From Gaiellaceae bacterium (lineage in GTDB: Bacteria > Actinomycetota > Thermoleophilia > Gaiellales > Gaiellaceae): 64,000 bases of DNA. Every line of letters starts with the position of its first letter. Within the stretch, counting starts at the first letter, position 1. Below the pieces are notes generated by a model, which saw only the letters and a list, made by a program, of their open reading frames with translations, was not told the DNA's origin and did not search any database. Made by a program: the position numbers and the translations under genes. Below, one piece after another: positions 15,569 to 24,613 of the stretch. The stretch is taken from contig JAUJMY010000011.1 in the NCBI GenBank assembly GCA_030446625.1, positions 29,474 to 93,473 on the forward strand, given 5' to 3'.

Positions 15569-17314
15569 ATGACGAGGCGCGCAACGGTCGCGGCAGTGGC
15601 GGGCGCGGCGGCCCTCGTGGGCGCTCTCGCGGGCGGCGCGAGTGACGCCTCGCACGCCGCGCAACAGCAGCAGCAGACGCGCCCGAACGTCCTCCTCATC
15701 GAGACCGACGACCAGACGGTCGAGTCGCTGCGCGTGATGCAGAACGTCCAGCGCCTGCTCGCGGCTCAGGGGACGACGTTCGTGAACAGCTTCGCGTCGT
15801 TCGCGCTCTGCTGCCCGTCGCGCGCGACGGCGATCACCGGCCAGTACGCCCACACGAACGGCGTGCTCGGGAACCGGCTCCCCGAGGGCGGGTACTACAA
15901 GCTCGACAACACGAACACGCTCCCGGTGTGGCTCCAGCGCGCGGGGTACTACACGGCCCACATCGGGAAGTACCTGAACGAGTACGGGACGCGGAACCCG
16001 AACGAGGTGCCGCCGGGCTGGACGGAGTGGCACGGCTCCGTCGACCCGTCGACGTACCGGTTCTACGACTACACGCTGAACGAGGGCGGCAAGCTCGTGA
16101 ACTACGGCGAGCGGCCGCAGGACTACCAGGCAGACGTCTACGCCGCGAAGGCGGTCGACCTCGTCCGCCGCCGCGCGCCGCAGGCGCAGCCGTTCTTCCT
16201 CTGGCTCGCGTTCCTCGCGCCGCACAGCGGCGGGCCGCGCGAGCCGGACGACCCGCGCACCGGAGGAGCGCGCCGCGGAGCGGGTCTCGCGACACCGGTC
16301 CCGGCCCCGCGCCACCGGAACCGCTTCGCGTCGGAGCCGCTCCCGCAGTCGCCCGCGTTCAACGAAGCCGACGTCTCCGACAAGCCCGTCGCGATCCGCA
16401 ACCGCCGCGTGCTCCCGCCCGCGCAGATCGCGGCGATCCGCGAGAACTACCAGCAGCGCCTCGAGTCGCTGCTCGCGGTCGACGAGGCGGTCGGGCGGCT
16501 CGTCGCCGAGCTCGAGCGGCTCGACGAGCTCGAGCGCACGCTGATCGTCTTCACGTCCGACAACGGCTTCTTCCACGGCGAGCACCGCGTCCCGGCGGGC
16601 AAGGTGCTCCTCTACGAGCCGTCGATCCGCGTGCCGCTGATCGTGCGCGGGCTCGGGTTCCCGCGCGGGCGGCGCCTGGCGCAGCCGGTCGCGAACATCG
16701 ACCTCGCGCCCACGATCGTCGACGTCGCGGAGGCAAGGGCGGGTCGCCGGATGGACGGTCGCTCGCTCGTGCCGCTCCTGCGCGATCCAGGTCTCTCGTG
16801 GGGGCGCGACATTCTCATCGAGAACGGTCCCGGAGCCGGCAACTTCGCCGCGGTGCGGTCGCCGCGCTACCTCTACGCCGAGTACGCGAGCGGCGACCGC
16901 GAGCTCTACGACCTCGCCGCGGATCCGTACGAGCTGACGAGCCGGCACGGCGACCGTGCGCTGGCGCGCCTCCGCGGCGACCTCGCGCGGCGCGTGGCAT
17001 TGCTGCGGCGGTGCGCGGGCGACGCGTGCCGTCGCGGCCCGCGTCTCGCCGCCACGTTCCGCACGGACGGTCGCGGCTGCGTCGCCTCGCGCTTCGGGGC
17101 TGCCCTCGGCGGGACGGACGCGTGGCTCCTCACGCGTGTCGAGTTCTTCGTGGGCGGCAAGCGCCGCGCGGCGGACATGCGACGGCCGTTCGCGGCGAGC
17201 CTGCCGCGCCGGCTCCTGCTCGCGCCGCGCTTCCGCACGAAGCTCCGCCTGCGCGCCTTCCTGCGCGACGGCCGCGTCGTCACCTACGACCGGCTGCTGC
17301 GCGCCTGCGGCTAG
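15569..17314 (+). CDS. Secreted sulfatase (arylsulfatase/GlcNAc-6-sulfatase-like)
   Basis: This is a type I sulfatase of the alkaline-phosphatase superfamily, 581 residues, that would remove sulfate esters from an extracellular substrate. It has a signal peptide (about 1-30) and metal-binding IETDDQT. The formylglycine signature C81-C82-P83-S84-R85 stands in the context ATAITGQY. KYLNEYG, LAFLAPHSG and VFTSDNGFFHGEHR complete the metal and substrate site. After the sulfatase core (about residue 470) there is a Cys- and Arg-rich C-terminal segment of about 110 residues that I do not recognise. A formylglycine-generating enzyme would be needed and is not in the window. Start at ATG 15569; the natural substrate is unknown. 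Confidence 0.9.
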   Translation: MTRRATVAAVAGAAALVGALAGGASDASHAAQQQQQTRPNVLLIETDDQTVESLRVMQNVQRLLAAQGTTFVNSFASFALCCPSRATAITGQYAHTNGVLGNRLPEGGYYKLDNTNTLPVWLQRAGYYTAHIGKYLNEYGTRNPNEVPPGWTEWHGSVDPSTYRFYDYTLNEGGKLVNYGERPQDYQADVYAAKAVDLVRRRAPQAQPFFLWLAFLAPHSGGPREPDDPRTGGARRGAGLATPVPAPRHRNRFASEPLPQSPAFNEADVSDKPVAIRNRRVLPPAQIAAIRENYQQRLESLLAVDEAVGRLVAELERLDELERTLIVFTSDNGFFHGEHRVPAGKVLLYEPSIRVPLIVRGLGFPRGRRLAQPVANIDLAPTIVDVAEARAGRRMDGRSLVPLLRDPGLSWGRDILIENGPGAGNFAAVRSPRYLYAEYASGDRELYDLAADPYELTSRHGDRALARLRGDLARRVALLRRCAGDACRRGPRLAATFRTDGRGCVASRFGAALGGTDAWLLTRVEFFVGGKRRAADMRRPFAASLPRRLLLAPRFRTKLRLRAFLRDGRVVTYDRLLRACG

Positions 17315-17343
17315 ACGGCGAGGCGCCGCGCGCTCGCCCGAGG

Positions 17344-17429
17344 TGCGGGCGAGAGGGGTCGAACCTCCAAGGGGCGCAAGCCCCACCGGGACCTAAACCC
17401 GGCGCGTCTGCCAGTTCCGCCACGCCCGC
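17344..17429 (-). tRNA. tRNA-Leu(TAG)
   Basis: This is a class II tRNA on the minus strand. Acceptor GCGGGCG pairs with CGCCCGC. The anticodon stem CCGGG/CCCGG has loop TTTAGGT (anticodon TAG). A long variable arm (GGGGC-TTGC-GCCCC) is present, as expected for tRNA-Leu. The discriminator is A. Confidence 0.95.
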
Positions 17430-17456
17430 GCTGGCGGAAGGATAGGCCGCGGCGCG

Positions 17457-17666
17457 CTACGGCTCGTCCGACGGCGTCGGCGTTCCGGTCTCGGGCTCGC
17501 GCGGCTGCGGCGGGCCGCTCGGCTCGGGACGCTCCTCGGAGCCGAGCCCGACCTGTTCGCGAACGGCGTCGGGGTCGTCGTGGCCGGGGTACGTCATCGC
17601 CTCCTCCTCCGCGCGGCGCTCGGGAGGGGCGTCGCGCTCCTCCGGCTCCGGAACGTACTCGCCCAC
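17457..17666 (-). CDS. Small acidic, proline-rich hypothetical protein
   Basis: This is a 69-residue ORF starting at GTG 17666. It is rich in Glu, Pro and Asp (PEPEERDAPPERRAEEE; PEPSGPPQPREPETGT) and is probably disordered. No domain is recognisable. It sits 9 nt downstream of the DUF4236 gene on the same strand and may be co-transcribed with it. The call rests on codon pattern and context only. Confidence 0.5.
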   Translation of the reverse strand: MGEYVPEPEERDAPPERRAEEEAMTYPGHDDPDAVREQVGLGSEERPEPSGPPQPREPETGTPTPSDEP

Positions 17667-17675
17667 GGCGCGATC

Positions 17676-17864
17676 CTAGCGCCGCTTGCGCCGCCAGACG
17701 TACGCGAGCCCGGTGCCGAGCAGCGAGAGCGTCGCGCCGACGCCGCGCGGGCCCGCGCTCAGCTTGGCGCCGCGCGGGCCGACGCTGATCCCGGGGCCGC
17801 GCCTGCCGAGGTTGAGCGTCACGCCCGGTAGGAGCTTCTTCCGCCGCTGGAAGCGCCAGCCCAC
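17676..17864 (-). CDS. DUF4236 domain small protein
   Basis: This is a 62-residue protein beginning at GTG ([15 protein letters not shown]). It carries the DUF4236 pattern of repeated glycine-containing short strands: [25 protein letters not shown], then a final [10 protein letters not shown]. The family is widespread in bacteria, is often N-terminal to other domains and has no known function. Here it is alone. The gene is followed on the same strand by a small acidic ORF and is divergent from tig, 73 nt away. Confidence 0.75.
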   Translation of the reverse strand: MGWRFQRRKKLLPGVTLNLGRRGPGISVGPRGAKLSAGPRGVGATLSLLGTGLAYVWRRKRR

Positions 17865-17937
17865 GACGCGAGTATCGCGGATCGTCGTCGCGTGGAGGGA
17901 CCGGCCTGCAGCGTGGACGTTCTGATGAAATGGCCCG

Positions 17938-19290
17938 ATGCAGTCGCAGGTCGAGGAGATCGCCGAGAACCGCGTCCGGCTGACGGTGGACGTGCCGGCG
18001 CACGACGTCCACCACGCCGTCGAGCACGCGGCCTCGGACCTTGCGGCGAACATCAAGATGCCGGGCTTCCGCAAGGGCAAGGTCCCGATGCCCGTTCTCA
18101 TCTCGCGCGTCGGCAAGGAGCGGCTCTACGCGGAGGCCGTGGAGAGCCACATCGGCAACTGGTTCTGGAACGCCGCCGCCCGCTCGAGGATCCACCCGGT
18201 CGCGCAGCCGGACTTCGACTTCGAGCTGCCGTCGTCCGACCGCGACGACTGGCGCTTCACGGCGACGGTCGACGTCCAGCCGAAGCCGCAGCTCGCGGAC
18301 TGGACGCAGCTCGATGTCCCGCGCGCCGAGCCGACCGTCCCGGAAGACCTGATCGAGCACGAGCTGAACGTGCTGCGGAGCAGCGTCGCGGACCTCGCCC
18401 CGGTCGACGGGCGGCTGGTGCAGCCCGGCGACACGGTCGTCCTCGACGTCCTCAACGCTTCGGGCGAGGCGCAGCGCGACTACGTCGTCGAGGTCGGGGC
18501 CGGGCGTCTGGTCGAGGAGGTGGAGCACGCGCTCGTCGGCGCCGGCGCAGGCGAGACCAAGGAGGTCGAGTTCGAGCTCGGCGACGGCGCCCGCAGCACC
18601 GTCAACGTGACGGTCAAGGAGATCCGCGAGAAGGTGCTGCCCCCGCTCGACGACGAGCTCGCCCGCGCGGCGAGCGAGTTCGAGACGCTCGACGAGCTGC
18701 GCGCGGACGTCGAGGCGCGCCTGCGCGAGCAGCTCGAGCTCGAGGTGGACGCGCAATTTCGCGCGGCCGCCGTCGACGCGCTCGTCGAGGCGTCGCGCGT
18801 GGAGGCCTCCGGTCCGCTCGTCGAGGCGCGGACGCGCGAGCTCGTCAACGGGCTCGTGCGCTCGGTCGAGCGGCGCGGGATCCCCTTCGAGACGTACCTC
18901 CAGCTCACCGGCGCGACGCCCGACGCGCTCGTCGAGCGGCTGCGCGCGGAGGCGCAGCAGTCGGTCGCGCGCGAGCTCGTGCTCGAGGCCGTCGCCGACC
19001 AGCTCGGCATCGAGATCTCCGACGAGGAGATCCGCGCCGTGATCCGCGAGCAGGCGGAGGCGGCCGACGACGACGCCGACGCCGCGATCGAGCAGATCTT
19101 CGCCGCCGGCGGCCACGAGCGCCTCCGCGACGACCTCCGCCTGCGCGCCGCGCTCGACCGCGTGGCGGCCGAGGTGAGGCCGATCGCGCCGGAGCTCGCG
19201 TCCGCCCGCGAGAAGCTGTGGACGCCCGAGCAGGAGAAGGCGCCCTCGGATACGAAACTGTGGACCCCCGGCAGCAAGGAGCCTGCATGA
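17938..19290 (+). CDS. tig: Trigger factor chaperone
   Basis: This is the ribosome-associated chaperone and prolyl isomerase, 450 residues, which binds nascent chains at the tunnel exit. The N-terminal ribosome-binding domain carries the signature [10 protein letters not shown] (about residues 41-50). A degenerate FKBP-like domain follows (about 155-245, [10 protein letters not shown]...[23 protein letters not shown]), then the long helical C-terminal arm. The last 40 residues are acidic with a KLWTP repeat. The stop overlaps the clpP start in an ATGA junction, so tig-clpP-clpX form the usual operon. The frame is open upstream of the ATG but not family-like. Confidence 0.95.
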   Translation: MQSQVEEIAENRVRLTVDVPAHDVHHAVEHAASDLAANIKMPGFRKGKVPMPVLISRVGKERLYAEAVESHIGNWFWNAAARSRIHPVAQPDFDFELPSSDRDDWRFTATVDVQPKPQLADWTQLDVPRAEPTVPEDLIEHELNVLRSSVADLAPVDGRLVQPGDTVVLDVLNASGEAQRDYVVEVGAGRLVEEVEHALVGAGAGETKEVEFELGDGARSTVNVTVKEIREKVLPPLDDELARAASEFETLDELRADVEARLREQLELEVDAQFRAAAVDALVEASRVEASGPLVEARTRELVNGLVRSVERRGIPFETYLQLTGATPDALVERLRAEAQQSVARELVLEAVADQLGIEISDEEIRAVIREQAEAADDDADAAIEQIFAAGGHERLRDDLRLRAALDRVAAEVRPIAPELASAREKLWTPEQEKAPSDTKLWTPGSKEPA

Positions 19291-19874
19291 GCCCGTTGAT
19301 CCCGATGGTGATCGAGCAGACGTCGCGCGGCGAGCGTTCGTTCGACATCTACTCCCGCCTGCTCAACGACCGGATCATCTTCCTCGGGACGCCGGTCGAC
19401 GACCAGATCGCGAACCTCCTCGTGGCGCAGTTGATCCATCTCGAGTCCGAGGATCCCGACAAGGACATCTCGATCTACATCAACTCGCCGGGAGGCTCCG
19501 TCTACGCCGGGCTCGCGATCTACGACACGATGCAGTTCATCAGGCCGGACGTCCAGACGATCTGCGTCGGGATCGCGATGTCGATGGGCGCGCTGCTCCT
19601 CGCGGGCGGCGCACCAGGAAAGAGGATGGCGCTGCCGAATGCGAAGATCCTCATCCATCAGGTGTCGAGCGGCTTCCAGGGTCAGGCGACGGACATCGAG
19701 ATCGCTGCGCGGGAGACGCTCGCGCTCAAGCGCCGGATGGAGGAGATCCTCGCCAAGCACACCGGACAGGAGCTCGAGAAGGTCTCGAAGGACATGGAGC
19801 GCGACTACTTCATGACGGCGCAAGAATCCCTCGAGTACGGCATCATCGACAACGTGATCGAGCACCGCCAGTAG
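19287..19874 (+). CDS. clpP: ATP-dependent Clp protease proteolytic subunit
   Basis: ClpP is the serine-protease subunit that assembles into a 14-mer and degrades proteins fed by ClpX or ClpC. The 195-residue protein has the catalytic triad S99 ([11 protein letters not shown]), H124 (ILIHQVSSG) and D173 (ERDYF), plus the handle-region helices. The ATG at 19287 overlaps the tig stop codon (ATGA), indicating coupled translation. clpX follows after 33 nt. Actinobacteria often carry two clpP genes; only one is present here. Confidence 0.97.
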   Translation: MSPLIPMVIEQTSRGERSFDIYSRLLNDRIIFLGTPVDDQIANLLVAQLIHLESEDPDKDISIYINSPGGSVYAGLAIYDTMQFIRPDVQTICVGIAMSMGALLLAGGAPGKRMALPNAKILIHQVSSGFQGQATDIEIAARETLALKRRMEEILAKHTGQELEKVSKDMERDYFMTAQESLEYGIIDNVIEHRQ

Positions 19875-19907
19875 GCAAGCGGCGGTTTTCGAGCTAGAAG
19901 GAGACAC

Positions 19908-21185
<1,278 letters not shown>

Positions 21186-21192
21186 CGGTTCG

Positions 21193-21414
21193 CTAGCGCT
21201 CCCTGACGCGCCGGCCGACGACAGCTGCGTCGGGCCGTCGCCACAGTCCGAGGCTGACCTCGAACCCAGTCACGCGGGGCCGCGTGTAGGGGCGATAGAC
21301 GCCGTCGATCGCGCGCCGGACCAGCTCCGCCAGCGAGAGGCCCGACCGTTCGGCTTCGTCGACGAGCAACGCGTGCTGGCGATCCGTGAGCGTGATCTGT
21401 GTCCGGCGGCTCAT
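21193..21414 (-). CDS. Ribbon-helix-helix (CopG/antitoxin-like) protein
   Basis: This is a 73-residue protein with an N-terminal ribbon-helix-helix pattern (RRTQITLTDRQHALLVDEAERSGLSLAELVRRAID), as in CopG regulators and VapB/RelB-type antitoxins. The C-terminal half (GVYRPYTRPRVTGFEVSLGLWRRPDAAV) could be a toxin-binding tail. No toxin gene is adjacent: clpX lies on one side and the gamma-glutamyltransferase on the other, both on the opposite strand. It may be an orphan antitoxin or an autonomous regulator. Confidence 0.75.
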   Translation of the reverse strand: MSRRTQITLTDRQHALLVDEAERSGLSLAELVRRAIDGVYRPYTRPRVTGFEVSLGLWRRPDAAVVGRRVRER

Positions 21415-21491
21415 CTGATGTAGGTGTACACCGTCGTCGCAACGCCTCGTGTCGCGGAAGCGAGCACTGCGTGTGCCGAGAGCGTGCGCAC

Positions 21492-21497
21492 TAGAGT
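21492..21497 (+). promoter_or_regulatory. -10 element immediately before the GGT start (leaderless candidate)
   Basis: TAGAGT ends 6 nt before the GTG start at 21504 with no SD between them, so the transcript would begin at or next to the start codon. Confidence 0.45.
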
Positions 21498-21503
21498 GGC
21501 GCG

Positions 21504-23249
21504 GTGTTCACGACGCGCCCCGAGCTCCGCGGCACCTTCGGCATGGTCGCGTCGACGCACTGGCTCGCCACCGCGGCGGGGATGGCGACCCTCGAGCGCG
21601 GCGGGAACGCGTTCGACGCGGCGGTCGCGACCGGGCTCTCGCTCCAGGTCGTCGAGCCGCACCTCAACGGCCCGGGCGGCGACTTGCCCGCCGTCTTCTA
21701 CAGCGCCGAGCGCGACGAGGTGCTCGTGCTGTGCGCACAGGGTCCGGCGCCCGCGGCCGCGACGATTCCGGCATTCCGGGACCTCAGCCTCGATCTGATC
21801 CCGGGCACGGGTCTGCTGCCCGCTGTCGTGCCCGGCGCGTTCGGCGGCTGGATGTTGCTGCTCCGCGAGTTCGGCACGCTCCGCATCGAGGACGTCCTCG
21901 AGCACGCGATCGGGTACGCCGAGTCCGGGTTCCCGCTCGTGCCGGCGATCAGCGCCTCGATCGCGAACGTCGAGCAGGTGTTCCGCGACGAGTGGCCGAC
22001 CTCGGCCGAGGTCTTCCTCCCGGACGGCGTCCCGCAGCCGCGGACGCTCTTCCGGAACCGCGATCTCGCCGCGACGTACCGCCGGATCGTCGCCGAGTCG
22101 CGCGGCGGCAGCCGCGAACAGGAGATCGACCGGGCACTCGACGCCTACTACCGCGGCTTCGTCGCGGACGCGATCGCGTCGTTCATCGAGCGCGCGGAGG
22201 TGATGGACAGCTCGGGCCGGCGCCATCGCGGGCTCCTCTCGGGCGACGACCTGGCGTCGTGGCAGGCGACGCTCGAGTCCCCGCTCAGCCTCGACTACCA
22301 CGACCACACCGTGTTCAAGAGCGACGTCTGGGCGCAGGCGCCGGTCTTCCTCCAGCAGCTCGCGCTCCTCGAAGGCTTCGACCTGGCGGAGATGGGGCGG
22401 GGAAGCGCGGACTTCGTCCACACCGTCGTCGAATGCGCGAAGCTCGCCTTCGCGGACCGGGAGGCGTGGTACGGCGACCCGGCTTTCGTCGACGTCCCGG
22501 TCGCAGAGCTCCTCTCCCGCGCGTACGCAGAGGAGCGGCGCGCGCTCGTCGGCGAAGAGGCATCGGCGGAGTTGCGGCCCGGCTCACCCGGTGGGCGCGA
22601 GCCGCGCCTTCCGGCGCCGGTCGCCGGGGCTCTCGCCGCGGGCATCGGCGAGCCCACGCGGGCGAGCGGCGACACGTGCCACGTCGACACGGTCGACCGC
22701 CACGGGAACATCGTCTCGGCGACGCCGAGCGGCGGGTGGCTCTGGAGCTCGCCCGTCGTGCCGGGACTCGGGTTCCCGCTCGGGACGCGCGCGCAGATGT
22801 TCTGGCTCGAGGAGGGGCTCCCGAACTCGCTCGAGCCGCGGAAGCGGCCGCGGACGACGCTCTCCCCGTCGCTCGCGTTCCGCGGCGGCGATCCATATCT
22901 CGCCTTCGGCACGCCGGGCGGCGACCAGCAGGACCAGTGGACGCTCGTCTTTTTCCTCCACCACGTGCACTTCGGGATGGATCTGCAGGCGGCGATCGAC
23001 GCGCCGATGTTCCACACGAACCACTTCCCGAGCTCGTTCTATCCGCGAGACGCGCACCCGCGGCAGATCGAGGTCGAGGCGCGATTCGAGCCGGGCGTCG
23101 TGGAGGAGTTGCGCGCGCGCGGCCACGACATCGAGCTCACGGGGGAGTGGTCGCTCGGTCGGATCAGCGCCGCCGCGCGTGATCGCGACGGGCAGCTCAC
23201 GGCAGCGGCCAACCCGCGCGGGATGCAGGGGTACGCCGCGGGGCGCTAA
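21504..23249 (+). CDS. ggt: Gamma-glutamyltransferase family protein
   Basis: This is an Ntn-hydrolase of the gamma-glutamyltranspeptidase family, 581 residues. It is made as a proenzyme that self-cleaves before the nucleophile threonine. The nucleophile is probably T391 in ASGDTCHVDTVDRHGNIVS; the common T-T-H is T-C-H here. Other family features are EPHLNGPGGD near residue 51-60 and the substrate loop NSLEPRKRPRTTLSPS. There is no obvious signal peptide, so the enzyme may be cytoplasmic or act on a dedicated substrate. Its stop overlaps the LanC-like gene (TAATG), suggesting the two proteins work together. It could be a cephalosporin acylase-like or acivicin-type relative; the exact substrate is unknown. 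Confidence 0.88.
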   Translation: MFTTRPELRGTFGMVASTHWLATAAGMATLERGGNAFDAAVATGLSLQVVEPHLNGPGGDLPAVFYSAERDEVLVLCAQGPAPAAATIPAFRDLSLDLIPGTGLLPAVVPGAFGGWMLLLREFGTLRIEDVLEHAIGYAESGFPLVPAISASIANVEQVFRDEWPTSAEVFLPDGVPQPRTLFRNRDLAATYRRIVAESRGGSREQEIDRALDAYYRGFVADAIASFIERAEVMDSSGRRHRGLLSGDDLASWQATLESPLSLDYHDHTVFKSDVWAQAPVFLQQLALLEGFDLAEMGRGSADFVHTVVECAKLAFADREAWYGDPAFVDVPVAELLSRAYAEERRALVGEEASAELRPGSPGGREPRLPAPVAGALAAGIGEPTRASGDTCHVDTVDRHGNIVSATPSGGWLWSSPVVPGLGFPLGTRAQMFWLEEGLPNSLEPRKRPRTTLSPSLAFRGGDPYLAFGTPGGDQQDQWTLVFFLHHVHFGMDLQAAIDAPMFHTNHFPSSFYPRDAHPRQIEVEARFEPGVVEELRARGHDIELTGEWSLGRISAAARDRDGQLTAAANPRGMQGYAAGR

Positions 23250-24460
23250 TGGAGCTGTACAGCCCGGAGGCGCACGAGCCACTCGCGGGCGCGCCGTGGG
23301 ACGAAGAGCGCGTGCGGGACGCCGTTGCGGCCATCGTCGCCGACGCCGACGGGGCGTACGACGGCGACGCGTTGTGGCCTGTCGCGGATGAGTGGGACGC
23401 CGGCGGCGGCCGAGCGCGGCTCCCGCTCACGCGGCTCTACTCGGGCGCGTCCGGCGTCGCCTGGGCGCTCGACGCACTCCGTCGTCGCGGGCATGCGGAG
23501 ACCCGCCTCGATCTCCCGGCCGTCGCGGCTCGCGCGCTCGAGGCGTGGCGGGCCGACCCCGACACACCCGAGCGCCTCGAGCCGCCGGTCGTAACGCACG
23601 CGAGTCTCTACTTCGGCGAGACGGGCGTGCTGCTCGTCGCGTGGCTCCTCGCGCCGGCTGCGGACGTCGCCGACGCGCTGCACGCGCGCGTGCGCGAGAA
23701 CCGCGCCAACGAGGCGAACGAGCTCATGGTCGGCGCGCCCGGGACGATGGTGGCGGCGCGCGCGATGCTCGAGTGGACGGGGGAGGAGCGCTGGGCCGAG
23801 GCTTGGCGCGAGAGCGCCGAGGAGCTGTGGCGGCGCCGCTACTGGGACGGCTTCTGGACCTACCCGCCCTACGGGAAGTCGCCGGGGGCCTCGCACGGGA
23901 TCGGGACGAACACAGGCATCCTCCTCGCCGGCGGCGACCTCCTCCCGCAGGAACGGCACGACGAGCTGCGGCGGGGAACGGCGGAAGCGCTCGCGCGGAC
24001 GGCGGTGGTCGAGAACGGCCGCGCCAACTGGCCGATGGCCGTCGAGGACTGCGGGCAGCTCGTCGCGTGGGACGGCCGGATCCGGCTCCAGTGGTGCCAT
24101 GGAGGCGCCGGCGTCGTCGCGTCGGCCGCGCCTTACCTGGAGGAGGAGCTGCTGCTCGCGGGCGCCGAGCTCGTCTGGGAAGCGGGGCCGCCGAGCATGG
24201 AGAAGGGGCCGGGCATCTGCCACGGGACGGCCGGAAGCGGCTACGCGCTGCTCAAGGTGTTCGAGCGCACGGGCGACGAGCTGTGGCTGGAGCGCGCGAG
24301 GCGGTTCGCGATGCACGCGCTCGGACAGGTCGAGCGCTGGCGCGCGCAGCGCGGACGCGGGCGCTACTCGCTGTGGACGGGCGACCTGGGGGCGGCGCTC
24401 TACGCGGCGGACTGCCTCGCCGGCCGCGCGCAGATCCCGATCGTCGACGCGCTGGCGTGA
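23249..24460 (+). CDS. LanC-like (LANCL-type) protein
   Basis: This is a 403-residue alpha/alpha-toroid protein of the lanthionine synthetase C-like family. The zinc ligands are visible as C283 (LQWCHGGAGV) and the pair C324/H325 (PGICHGTAGS). Repeated helical motifs such as RLYSGASGVAWALDALRR, LYFGETGVLLVAWLL and SHGIGTNTGILLAG mark the seven-fold toroid. No lantibiotic precursor, dehydratase or protease gene is adjacent, so this is a stand-alone LanC-like protein and not a lantibiotic cyclase set. It is translationally coupled to the gamma-glutamyltransferase. Eukaryotic LanC-like proteins bind glutathione, so a shared role in thiol or glutathione-adduct metabolism is a reasonable inference. 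Confidence 0.85.
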   Translation: MELYSPEAHEPLAGAPWDEERVRDAVAAIVADADGAYDGDALWPVADEWDAGGGRARLPLTRLYSGASGVAWALDALRRRGHAETRLDLPAVAARALEAWRADPDTPERLEPPVVTHASLYFGETGVLLVAWLLAPAADVADALHARVRENRANEANELMVGAPGTMVAARAMLEWTGEERWAEAWRESAEELWRRRYWDGFWTYPPYGKSPGASHGIGTNTGILLAGGDLLPQERHDELRRGTAEALARTAVVENGRANWPMAVEDCGQLVAWDGRIRLQWCHGGAGVVASAAPYLEEELLLAGAELVWEAGPPSMEKGPGICHGTAGSGYALLKVFERTGDELWLERARRFAMHALGQVERWRAQRGRGRYSLWTGDLGAALYAADCLAGRAQIPIVDALA

Positions 24461-24601
24461 AGGGCCGCGCGCCGATTTGCGGCGCGAGGCGTGCGCGGCC
24501 ATACTTGCCGCATAGTCGCTGGCTGATCTGATCTGCGGGCCCCGGCGGCCCCACCGCTTCGAGCGCAAGGTCGACGGCGCCTTCCTGCGCAGCGAGGGGA
24601 C

Positions 24602-24607
24602 TACGAT
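24602..24607 (+). promoter_or_regulatory. -10 element immediately before valS (leaderless candidate)
   Basis: TACGAT ends 6 nt before the ATG at 24614 without an SD. The preceding 24461-24601 contains GC-rich inverted repeats but no recognisable T-box (no AGGGTGG-type sequence). Confidence 0.45.
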
Positions 24608-24613
24608 CGCGTG

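Noticed and set aside
17892..19286. Extra N-terminal part of the ClpP open frame
   Set aside because: It overlaps tig in another frame and has no similarity to ClpP; the ATG at 19287 is the family start.
21193..21414. Complete toxin-antitoxin pair
   Set aside because: Only the antitoxin-like RHH gene is present; the neighbours are clpX and gamma-glutamyltransferase.
23249..24460. Lantibiotic biosynthesis cluster
   Set aside because: Only a LanC-like gene is present; no precursor peptide, dehydratase, transporter or protease is nearby.
24461..24613. T-box leader upstream of valS
   Set aside because: No AGGGTGG-type antiterminator sequence or specifier loop could be found.
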